A stretch of 64,000 nt of DNA. It comes from Actinernus sp. WN-2022 (Eukaryota; Cnidaria; Anthozoa; Actiniaria; Actinernidae). Within the stretch, counting starts at the first letter, position 1. Each line of letters starts with the position of its first letter. Under the pieces are notes generated by a model. The model saw only the letters and a list, made by a program, of their open reading frames with translations. It was not told where the DNA came from and did no database searches. Location of the stretch: the NCBI GenBank assembly GCA_030867875.1, contig JAOWCC010000577.1, positions 94,345,740-94,409,739 of the forward strand, in the 5' to 3' direction. The translations under genes and the position numbers were made by a program. Shown one piece after another: positions 58,801 to 64,000 of this stretch.

Positions 58801-61800
58801 AGCTTCCCTCCATCTCCCCCGCTAGATAGAGCCCTGCCAGCCCGTGAACACAAAGAACATTATCATACCCCCAAGATGTGTCTATAGCACTCCGTGTACC
58901 GAGTGTGTTATGTTGATACTGATACTCCACCACCTTCCAGCACTGATCCAACTTGATGTGCTTTAATACTATCTTCCTTAAAGAGTCTTCGTAGCAGATT
59001 AGTACGTAAGGTCAAGGTAAAACGATAGATCAACTAAGAACTGATGTGCTTCAATACTATCTTCCTTAAAGAGTCTTCGTAGCAGATTAGTACGTAAGGT
59101 CAAGTTAAAAGAACGATAGATCAACTAAGAACAACTGATCAACTGTGCTTCAATACTATCTTCCTTAAAGAGTCTTCGTAGCAGATTAGTACGTAAGGTC
59201 AAGGTAAAACAATGATAGATCAACTGAGAACTGATGTGCTTCAATACTATCTTCCTTAAAGAGTCTTCGTAGCAGATTAGTACGTAAGGTCAAGTTAAAA
59301 GAACGATAGATCAACTAAGAACAACTGATCAACTGTGCTTCAATACTATATTCCTTAGAGAGTCTTCGTAGCAGATTAGTACGTAAGGTCAAGGTAAATC
59401 AATGATAGATCAACTGAGAACTGATGTGCTTCAATACTATCTTCCTTAAAGAGTCTTCGTAGCAGATTAGTACGTAAGGTCAAGGTAAATCAATGATAGA
59501 TCAACTGAGAACTGATGTGCTTCAATACTATCTTCCTTAAAGAGTCTTCGTAGCAGATTAGTACTTAAGGTCAAGGTAAAACAATGATAGATCAACTGAG
59601 AACTGATGTGCTTCAATACTATCTTCCTTAAAGAGTCTTCGTAGCAGATTAGTACGTACGGTTAATGAAAAGAGAACTGAGAACAATTGATCAACTGATA
59701 ATCGTATACCGGTAATTTTCCCACATAGCACTCACGTGCTTTCCAAGATCGAATTTGAATTTAGGTTGATTTTTTTCTGGGGGGGGGGTGTAAACCCTGA
59801 GAAAAACCCTTGATGCACGTGATAGATACCAACTCAACTCTCATATGACGCCGAGTCCGGGAATCGATCCCGGCCGGGGCCACAGAGGTGAGAGGCGGAT
59901 GTTTTAACCGCTTGGCCACCCTTGCTTCCATATAAAGAAACCCTTGCCGATAAGGAGACGCTCTTTAAAACCAAGTTTTCCTAGTAGCAACAGAGAAATA
60001 ATTAGAAAATACATTTATATTCAGGTAACTTGCGGTTTGGTGGCCGTCATTCTAGTTCCGTTGTAGCCTATGATCAAGCATGACCCCATAGCTTCGTTTT
60101 GGTGTACTCGTATTAAAGAGAAACCCCTTAACTGCGACACAACGGTATTAGTAACCTTATGCTCCTGGACGGTAACGGCTGTGACGACGGGACGGGGGAA
60201 ATGTTTTCTTTTAGGTGTTTACTTTTTTCTTTTATTCACCTTTTATCGCTATTCGCATCTAGATTGTCAAATAAAAGAATAAGCGTGGGGTTCAACAGAG
60301 CAATTTACTTGCTTATGTTTCTGCAAACAACAGCTAAAATGTAGGCGATCACATAGATATTCGCGTGTAGCATTTGTAGTTTGTAATTAAGACTATTGTT
60401 TTGCGCCGTCGTCCCATACATTGCTGGGTGGCCACTTCTGTGCCTAAACCATTTATATACCTTAGAAACTACAATTCGTCTCGATTCACAATTACTCAAA
60501 CGCATGATATTAAAAATTAATGTGATCAACAGCTAATCGGTTCATCCTATTTTGTTCAGGCGGATGAATCTTTATACCCAATGAACTACCAGATCAAGAT
60601 TACTCCGGTTAGTTCAAACACTGAAAAAGACACTTGCATGTTAACTAAGTAATAGGATTATTACATCATAGGTATGTCTTCACATGAATAAAAGTGAAGG
60701 AAAACACGGAAATAAAATCATCCGCGTACGTAGTGTACCTCGAACCTTCCTGTCCTGTCCACTACACTCTAGACACGTTTGTTGAAATGACGAACAGAAA
60801 ACAACAATGGCACGTTATGAATAATTGTACGCAGCATAATACCAGGAAAACAAACTTCCTAATTATTTATGAATACATGTATTGTTCGAGAAGTTTTTGC
60901 CCGTGGTATCGAACACCTCGAAAGCAATAAATTTATCGGGGCTACGTCCCTCGAGATTCATTTGCTTTCTCGGTATTTTGATACCACGATCAAGCACTTG
61001 AACTCGTTTTTGATAACTTATCGAATGAGGTAGAGTATCAAGGGATGTTGGATGGACGGAAGCCAAAACTCAAATTTACAAACCGAAGAAATACCTGGTT
61101 CCGTAAACATGGAAAGCAGGTAACTCAATAAAATACTCTTGTTCAAAGCTCTTGTTCCGAATTTCCTGTCCATAAAACTAATTTTAATTTCCCAGGTGTC
61201 GCTATCTTGGACCACACGTCACAAGGTTGCTGCTATTGTCAGAAAACAATAGCTCTCTTGGTAACCGTGCGGTGACGTCATCAGATTCAAGATGGCGGCG
61301 AGCGGGAAATTCGGTCCATAAATGACATTTAGTGTGCAATTTACAAGTTAGAGATAAATACAGCAATAGATTTAGGCATCCATAAGGAACATTTGAGAGC
61401 AAACATTGTTTTTCAGTGGAGGTGAATGAAAAAGACTGACTTTAATGAAGAAGACTGACAATTAACAATAGAACCACCACGAACAACAACATATGACGAC
61501 GACGATAATCACTGCCTATTATTTATCATCTTTTTTCGAGAATTACAATTAAAATAATGCTACAAAAGGATATCTGAGAGAACATCAAGAGCTTTACTGA
61601 TCCGCGCACATCTCCTTTTCAATATCGAGCCATCTATTTCCATTGGTGGAGTGAGTAGATGCATCAGTAGTGGAGTAAGTATAGAGACGCGGGTAGAGAC
61701 ATTCCTCACCAAATTACCATCGATAACCTCCTGTAGGTTTAACAATCAAAATGACATTTTCTTTCCCTTCTTTTCATGTGCACCTTTTAATACGATCACT

Positions 61801-64000
61801 GCAGCAGGCTTCAAGCCTACATATAGACTAAAGAGGCTTTGTCATAGTGTTACGTATGTATGGACTCAGTGTTCGGCGATTGGTGGATGTTAAAGGGTCT
61901 ATGTCATGGTGTTGCGCATGTCTGTAGTCAATGTTCGATTGGCAACTGTTAATTGCATACATATGAACTAAGTAAAGGATATTACATGGACCACAATTTT
62001 AGTAGCATTCTGTCAGCCTGGCTACCGAACAACTGCAACTAAAGTCCCCTCAATATTTGCTTGAAATGAAGACTACGTTTGTTAGTCATTTTTGCACATT
62101 TGCTTTGATTTTAACCATCCCACATGTGCGCGAAGTTCGTCAATTCATATGAAAATCGCTGTAAATAACTGTGTTCTGTCCGGACAGCGAATATAAAGGC
62201 CTCTTACCGTGACACAGCCCCACCGTGACACAGCCTTACCGTGACACAGCCCCACCGTGACACAGCCCCACCGTGACACAGCCCCACCGTGACACAGCCT
62301 CAAAACATTACCCTTTGTTATTCAAATACGTCAACAAAAATCTGAATTATCCGCTTTGTTCTCCTTTGTTTCACTATCGCTTCGCTCGAGAACCACAGGG
62401 AAGAACACGAGTAAGTCCTCCCTCGTTAAAATATATTGTGGTTTCCACAGTTGAACGCCTGCCTTACAGGTTACTAACCAGTGGGTTTCTGGTTGGCATA
62501 TAAATCACAATGGCTTACGCTTGCTCAAAAACTAACTGAGAACCCTGGAGTGGGAACGCTTAATACAGCAACAACTTACAGCACAAATAGAGCAGATTTC
62601 GTATGAGTGGGACAAACTACGGCATATCCGTAGCCTTACCATAACCGTACTACACACCGCGGCAAAACGTTATTCTCCGCTGGCCGAAAGAACGAAGGCT
62701 CTGGAGTTCAAATACAAGTTTCCGAGGGCTTAAACTTTTTTAGTAAATAACGTTATAACTTATTCAACTCACAGTGAATTACTTATTAAGAAAATGTCAA
62801 CCTGTGAAGTCTTAGGCTTAGCATGTTAAGTAGTTTTCTTGGTTTTCTTTCGCGAAATACGTATATACGCGTACGTACTTAAAACTAGAAAAACGGGTGA
62901 TTGCCTCTGTTTTGTTTTAGTTTCGGCGGGAAACTAGGGAGACACGCGCGTGACGTTTAGCAACGGTGTGGCCGTATTGTAACTTTCTGTACCCTAACTC
63001 TGTAATTTGATTGGATCAGCAGGACAAAACATGTAAGGTAACCGTGATGTAGTCAGTACCGTAGTTTTTCCCACTCATACACAATCTGCTCTGTAGCAGA
63101 CGGCATGCCGTGACACTGAAATGGTTTCTGTGGGCGTGGTTTCACAATCACGGTTTTTAGCCAATCAGAGTACGCGTTTTCTGTGGGCTATTTTATAAAT
63201 ACGGTGTTTAGCCAATCACAGTGCGCGGTTTCTGTGGGTTATTTCTTAATCACGGTTTTGAGCCAATGAGAGAGTGTGCAGTTTCTGTGGGCTATTTGAT
63301 AATCACGTTTTTAGCCAATAAGCGTGCACGTTTCCTGTGAATTATTTTATAATCACGGGTTTTAGCCAATCAGAGAGTGCAGTTTCGAATTCTATGGACT
63401 TACAATCACGGTTTTTAGGCAATCACACTGGAAAAATGGAACCAGTTACAGACTTTGATGAATTGTAAAAAAACACTTCAGACGTTTTACATAGTTCCTC
63501 GACGTCTGTAACTGGGTCGATTTTTCCAGTGTCACAGTGTGCGGCGTCTGTGTTATTCGATAATGATTATCACGGTTTTTAGCCAAACAAAGCGTGTTGA
63601 ATCATTATTATTTTATGAAGTAATCTAGCCTACACGCACCTCGTACATTTCCTTGAGGAAGTCTAGAGCGTACAGCGACACCGAGTGGTGAGTCTCGACT
63701 GGCTGGCTGGCCCAGTACAGCACTGCGTCATACAGTTCATTAGTATCGTGGTTACCCTTAGCGACGCCAGGAGAAATGAAGGTTTTACATAGGAGACTTC
63801 TTAAGCCACTCACGGAGCAGAACGTTAAAAGAAGTTCACAGATCTGGGGAGAAAATAAAATGGATCAGAAGACAGATTACTACATGTAGATACATGTATT
63901 GACTGAGTAGGAGGGACGAACGGGAAAATACTAGGCTCAAGGTCATGATGTGCGGCCCAAGCTCAACGAGGTCCGTACAAATTGACCGAGAGCCAAATAT
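46646..64000 (-). CDS. CIP2A: CIP2A orthologue (protein phosphatase 2A inhibitor), C-terminal two thirds
   Basis: Fourteen minus-strand exons (63640-63843, 61564-61730, 58869-58976, 57052-57270, 56282-56516, 55187-55249, 52178-52288, 51714-51776, 51587-51628, 51388-51479, 50077-50190, 48685-48766, 48026-48165, 46646-46840) join into about 611 residues plus stop. Recognition: armadillo-type start ([24 protein letters not shown]), [37 protein letters not shown] and the C-terminal [10 protein letters not shown], all colinear with vertebrate CIP2A (905 residues in human). The first ~300 residues and the promoter lie beyond 64000. In vertebrates CIP2A binds PP2A B56 subunits, stabilises MYC and pairs with TOPBP1 on broken mitotic chromosomes; those roles are not shown here. 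The N-terminal part is helical repeat, the last ~300 residues coiled coil. Exon 61564-61730 to 58869-58976 is the least certain junction. Confidence 0.92.
46972..47245. mobile_element. Long hairpin MITE, copy 2
   Basis: Arms with TTACCGCTGGATGCGATGAC, TCATTCTGATGTTAAATATT and TACCAGCGAGAAGG pair with their complements about 130 bp away. Same family as 43868-44140. It sits in the last CIP2A intron. Confidence 0.75.
48026..48165 (-). CDS. CIP2A: CIP2A coiled-coil exon (penultimate)
   Basis: Encodes [20 protein letters not shown] and goes on to [20 protein letters not shown], a continuous coiled coil. Acceptor TTCGTACAG in phase 1, donor GTGAAT in phase 0. Confidence 0.88.
48221..48330. repeat. 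Poly-G tract and CAT/CAC-rich simple repeat
   Basis: About 19 consecutive G residues (with a short preceding A run) followed by an ATC/ACC trinucleotide-rich stretch. A purely low-complexity interval in a CIP2A intron; the predicted minus-strand frame here (Asp/Gly-rich) is not real. Confidence 0.85.
48345..48562 (+). mobile_element. tRNA-derived SINE, family A
   Basis: B-box-like GGGTTCAAACCCTTGCC, then GGACCAACACTCAAGGTCTT, TCTCGGATAAGGACGTAAAA and a tail CCCTCTATAAATAAAGTACC. The head is poorly preserved. Same family as the minus-strand copy at 23600-23812. Inserted antisense in CIP2A. Confidence 0.7.
48685..48766 (-). CDS. CIP2A: CIP2A coiled-coil exon
   Basis: Encodes [20 protein letters not shown] then ERENKVQ, a coiled coil aligning with the QLxxREHKL region of vertebrate CIP2A. 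Acceptor ACCTTTAAG, phase 2; donor GTAAGA, phase 1. Neighbouring phases need 83 nt; my count by position gives 82, so one boundary may be off by one base. Confidence 0.82.
48816..49200 (+). pseudogene. LINE reverse transcriptase C-terminal fragment
   Basis: Reads [20 protein letters not shown] then [15 protein letters not shown], a stop, RKYF, and further on a frame with the typical ORF2 end NRLVFKYNL. It matches the thumb region of the fragment at 16783-17455, so both are the same LINE family. Several stops and frameshifts. Confidence 0.75.
49201..50076. other. CIP2A intron sequence, nothing recognised
   Basis: After the LINE fragment no repeat family seen elsewhere in the window, no splice-supported exon and no RNA gene could be identified. 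The 89-codon minus-strand frame at 49672-49941 has no CIP2A-like or other recognisable pattern. Confidence 0.4.
50077..50190 (-). CDS. CIP2A: CIP2A coiled-coil exon
   Basis: Encodes [20 protein letters not shown] followed by [17 protein letters not shown]. Phase 2 in and out; acceptor AAAACCAAG has a poor pyrimidine tract, donor GTAAGG is good. Phase agreement on both sides supports it. Confidence 0.82.
51388..51479 (-). CDS. CIP2A: CIP2A coiled-coil exon
   Basis: Encodes [20 protein letters not shown] then [11 protein letters not shown], matching the 'EEHE.L...Y.ELLQR' segment of vertebrate CIP2A. Acceptor ACTTTGCAG phase 0; donor GTGTGG phase 2, a weak site. Confidence 0.87.
51587..51628 (-). 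CDS. CIP2A: CIP2A small coiled-coil exon
   Basis: 42 nt, [14 protein letters not shown], between a clear acceptor (CCACTCAG) and donor (GTAATC), phase 0 both sides, in the expected place between its neighbours. Confidence 0.8.
51714..51776 (-). CDS. CIP2A: CIP2A coiled-coil exon
   Basis: 63 nt encoding [20 protein letters not shown] and Q; aligns with the 'LxxxLREVERKxEE' stretch of vertebrate CIP2A. Acceptor CCTTTTAG, donor GTAGGT, phase 0 both sides. Confidence 0.85.
52178..52288 (-). CDS. CIP2A: CIP2A exon, start of coiled coil
   Basis: Encodes [20 protein letters not shown] then [17 protein letters not shown]. This is the best conserved exon in the window, almost identical to the KESRLQDLLE...QADRLIAQ segment of vertebrate CIP2A. 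Acceptor TTCCTCTCAG, donor GTAGGC, phase 0. Confidence 0.93.
52583..52935 (+). mobile_element. tRNA-derived SINE, family B, split by a MITE and extended into a minisatellite
   Basis: The body (GTTGGTATCTCAACCTTCCT, CCGAGGGTTTTCTCCGGG, CTAAATTCCAAT) matches the SINE at 26170. It is interrupted by a TIR element (52748-52871), resumes at ATTCGATCGGTGG, and its tail TTGATCAGCCCCTGTGGTTG passes without a break into the tandem array that follows. Confidence 0.7.
52748..52871. mobile_element. Short TIR element nested in a SINE
   Basis: TTTTGACGATGTTGCGCGCG and the complement of TGCGTGCGCAACATCGTC form TIRs of about 22 bp. Comparison with the uninterrupted SINE (CCAATTCGATC at 26.33 kb) shows the insertion point and an apparent AT duplication. 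About 124 bp, non-coding. Confidence 0.7.
52905..53635 (+). repeat. Minisatellite of about 21 units derived from a SINE tail
   Basis: Units of 32-36 bp, TGACTTTGATCAGCCCCTAT followed by GGTTGTTTCAGG, with alternating GTGACTTT and GTCCTGACTTT joints and GG/CG variants (TATGG/TATCG). It begins within the tail of the SINE at 52583, so the array was seeded by SINE sequence. In a CIP2A intron, opposite to the gene's direction. Confidence 0.9.
53640..54550. other. CIP2A intron sequence, nothing recognised
   Basis: No exon, RNA gene or known repeat was identified. Both strands carry an open frame around 54.0-54.2 kb (67 and 102 codons) without a family pattern or flanking splice sites in CIP2A phase. 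Confidence 0.4.
54555..54737. mobile_element. TIR element, AGAGCAGATTTC ends, copy 1
   Basis: AGAGCAGATTTCATATGAGT and GGGACAAACTAC at the left, and their complements at the right, are TIRs of about 32 bp, with GACATGCCGT inside. A second copy spans about 62566-63100. Non-coding, CIP2A intron. Confidence 0.75.
55187..55249 (-). CDS. CIP2A: CIP2A exon
   Basis: 63 nt encoding [20 protein letters not shown] and L, matching the 'ISDIMDVYEMKLSTL' segment of vertebrate CIP2A. Acceptor TTTATTTCAG, donor GTAAGA, phase 0 both sides. Confidence 0.92.
56282..56516 (-). CDS. CIP2A: CIP2A exon, Ser/Pro-rich linker
   Basis: Encodes [20 protein letters not shown], a Ser/Pro/Arg-rich stretch ([10 protein letters not shown]), then [14 protein letters not shown]. 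The ends align with LGESIAANN and LNIEELIEKLQSG of vertebrate CIP2A; the middle is the poorly conserved hinge between repeat and coiled-coil parts. Phase 2 in, 0 out (GTGGGT). Confidence 0.9.
56740..56845 (+). mobile_element. tRNA-derived SINE fragment, family B
   Basis: CTTCGCCTCTCACCTGTGG, the B-box GGTTCGATTCCC and GTTGGTATCTCGCCGTTGC match the SINE at 26170. Truncated at the 3' side, where the TGACGTCA MITE begins. Confidence 0.6.
56853..57016. mobile_element. MITE with TGACGTCA-containing TIRs, copy
   Basis: GATGTACAGATGACGTCAAA and GTTGTGACGTCATCTGTGCA are the two arms; a GGACAGCA triplet repeat near the right end is a local expansion. Inserted immediately downstream of SINE sequence and about 35 bp from the donor of the CIP2A exon at 57052. 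Confidence 0.7.
57052..57270 (-). CDS. CIP2A: CIP2A exon, end of armadillo-type region
   Basis: Encodes [20 protein letters not shown], then [20 protein letters not shown] and [19 protein letters not shown], colinear with the [20 protein letters not shown]...APLPDF segment of vertebrate CIP2A. Acceptor TTTCTTTCAG phase 2; donor GTATAA phase 2. Confidence 0.93.
57271..58210. other. CIP2A intron sequence, little recognised
   Basis: Apart from a partial arm of the hairpin MITE (TTTCGTATTCGAAAATTACC, about 58019) nothing recognisable was found. Confidence 0.4.
58213..58545. mobile_element. TIR element, CCTATATCATTATGACGTCA ends
   Basis: CCTATATCATTATGACGTCA near 58222 and its complement near 58520 bound the element; inside, GAGGGGGACAGAAT pairs imperfectly with TTTTGTCCCCCTC. 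Non-coding, CIP2A intron. Confidence 0.55.
58869..58976 (-). CDS. CIP2A: CIP2A exon whose start is tandemly duplicated
   Basis: Encodes [20 protein letters not shown] then [15 protein letters not shown]; donor GTATGA, phase 2. Phase from the preceding exon favours the acceptor CTCTTTAAG|G at 58976. However, the sequence just upstream, in the same frame, reads CYEDSLR and aligns with the CGDDTLK segment of vertebrate CIP2A, so the ancestral exon probably began further upstream. The start is therefore uncertain. The exon start and its acceptor are repeated eight times immediately upstream. Confidence 0.75.
58954..59690 (-). repeat. Minisatellite made of CIP2A exon start plus 3' splice site, 8 copies
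   Basis: The word AGTCTTCGTAGC recurs at 58984, 59072, 59171, 59262, 59361, 59452, 59543 and 59634, giving units of 88, 99, 91, 99, 91, 91 and 91 bp. On the minus strand each unit carries a TACTAAT branch-point-like word, the candidate acceptor TTTAAG, and about the first 14 codons of the exon (GAAGATAGTATT(G/A)AAGCACATCA). The copy next to the exon differs (TTAAAG, then CAAGTTGGAT). Confidence 0.9.
59775..59935 (-). mobile_element. tRNA-derived SINE, family B, minus orientation
   Basis: Minus strand: AGGGTGGCCAAGCGGTTAAA (A-box-like), GGGATCGATTCCCGGAC (B-box-like), then GAGAGTTGAGTTGGTATC and GGGTTTTTCTCAGGGTTT. The tRNA-like half is the best preserved of the family in the window. Same orientation as CIP2A. 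Confidence 0.7.
60000..60880. other. CIP2A intron sequence, nothing recognised
   Basis: Several short frames on both strands but none with recognisable motifs or CIP2A similarity. Confidence 0.4.
60890..61005. repeat. Foldback repeat
   Basis: GTGGTATCGAACACCTCGA and GAAAGCAATAAAT pair with GGTATTTTGATACCACG and ATTTGCTTTC around CGGGGCTACGTCCCTCG. About 115 bp, CIP2A intron. Confidence 0.5.
61150..61425. mobile_element. TIR element, inverted relative of 46277-46524
   Basis: ATTTCCTGTCCATAAAACTA near the left, an interior with GCAATAGATTTAGGCATCCA, and the end AACATTGTTTTTCAGTGG match the complement of the 46.3-kb copy. It includes CAAGATGGCGGC. Directly upstream (in gene sense, downstream) of CIP2A exon 61564-61730. 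Confidence 0.55.
61564..61730 (-). CDS. CIP2A: CIP2A exon, armadillo-type region
   Basis: Encodes [20 protein letters not shown], then [18 protein letters not shown], matching LTRKKCERIAKAIEVLL of vertebrate CIP2A. Acceptor AACCTACAG, phase 0. The only usable in-frame donor before the stop is CTTTT|GTAGCA, a weak site, phase 2. Confidence 0.85.
62098..62299. repeat. MITE remnant and 17-18-bp tandem repeat
   Basis: 62098-62205 is an inverted relative of the unit at 24760-25060 (TTGATTTTAACCATCCCACA, CTGTCCGGAC). From 62209 to 62299 follow about six copies of ACCGTGACACAGCC(C)C, seeded at the element's edge. Confidence 0.7.
62566..63100. mobile_element. TIR element, AGAGCAGATTTC ends, copy 2 (larger)
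   Basis: AGAGCAGATTTCGTATGAGT and GGGACAAACTACGGCA at the left, with CGTAGTTTTTCCCACTCATA and AATCTGCTCT at the right. The interior (about 450 bp) is longer than in the copy at 54555-54737, which looks like an internal-deletion derivative. No transposase frame. Confidence 0.65.
63128..63600. repeat. Imperfect tandem repeat of about 50 bp with CCAAT words
   Basis: About seven to eight diverged units of TTCTGTGGG..TATTT..ATAATCACGG followed by TTTTTAGCCAATCAGAG. Each unit carries AGCCAATCA, a CCAAT-box match. One unit is interrupted around 63428-63530 by an imperfect palindrome (CTGGAAAAATGGAACCAGTT with complement). It lies directly downstream of CIP2A exon 63640-63843. Confidence 0.75.
63640..63843 (-). 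CDS. CIP2A: CIP2A exon, armadillo-type region (first in window)
   Basis: 204 nt, phase 0 both sides, encoding [20 protein letters not shown] through [20 protein letters not shown] to [10 protein letters not shown]. Colinear with residues from about 297 of human CIP2A (LELLLAFCSVTQL...LLRWLSQPL...ALELFKEIFE). Acceptor TTCTCCCCAG, donor GTGCGT. Exons for the preceding ~300 residues must lie beyond the window. Confidence 0.93.

Noticed and set aside
58763..58951. Minus-strand open frame as the CIP2A exon as written
   Set aside because: Only its first part (to the GTATGA donor at 58868) matches CIP2A; the rest is intron. The exon also begins upstream of the internal methionine.
61564..61620. Donor GTAAAG within the CIP2A exon (ATCA|GTAAAG) as an alternative end of the exon
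   Set aside because: Using it would remove the conserved SKALDVL helix that aligns with vertebrate KAIEVL, although it would fit an alternative phase-1 acceptor downstream.

Overview
The window is nuclear DNA of an animal, most likely an anthozoan cnidarian (stony coral or close relative). The reasons are small exons with GT-AG introns, a secreted protein built from PLAT, discoidin (F5/8 type C), LamG and TSP1 modules, very dense foldback transposons, and many tRNA-headed SINEs. The organism is an inference from gene content. No prokaryotic or organellar feature is visible.

Layout. (1) 1-8573 has no recognisable gene and holds foldback elements, including one flanked by TTAA. (2) 8574-44622, plus strand: one 21-exon gene whose exons join in a single open frame of 4326 nt (1441 residues plus stop). 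The deduced order is signal peptide, PLAT, F5/8C, Lys-rich linker, LamG, F5/8C, TSP1, F5/8C, Ser/Thr/Lys-rich linker, TSP1, TSP1, LamG. Every module from the first F5/8C onward is bounded by phase-1 introns. (3) 46646 to beyond 64000, minus strand: the C-terminal two thirds of a CIP2A orthologue (14 exons, 611 residues plus stop in the window, 5' end missing). The two genes are convergent and their candidate polyadenylation signals lie 24 bp apart near 45.53 kb.

The introns and flanks are packed with repeats: at least four elements flanked by TTAA (piggyBac-like), a 1.05-kb element with ~70-bp terminal inverted repeats (TIRs), an 11-bp target-site duplication (TSD) and a decayed RecQ-like helicase fragment, a MITE family whose TIRs contain TGACGTCA, several other foldback families, about ten tRNA-derived SINEs or SINE pieces, and fragments of one LINE family.

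The most unusual feature is that an exon edge has become a minisatellite in both genes. In the plus-strand gene, about 18 tandem copies of 79 bp (18161-19575) each carry the end of a discoidin exon plus its 5' splice site. In the CIP2A gene, eight tandem copies of 88-99 bp (about 58954-59690) each carry the start of an exon plus its probable 3' splice site. A third minisatellite (52.9-53.6 kb) has grown from the tail of a SINE. Exon boundaries were read by eye from splice consensus, reading phase and protein similarity; no transcript data were available.
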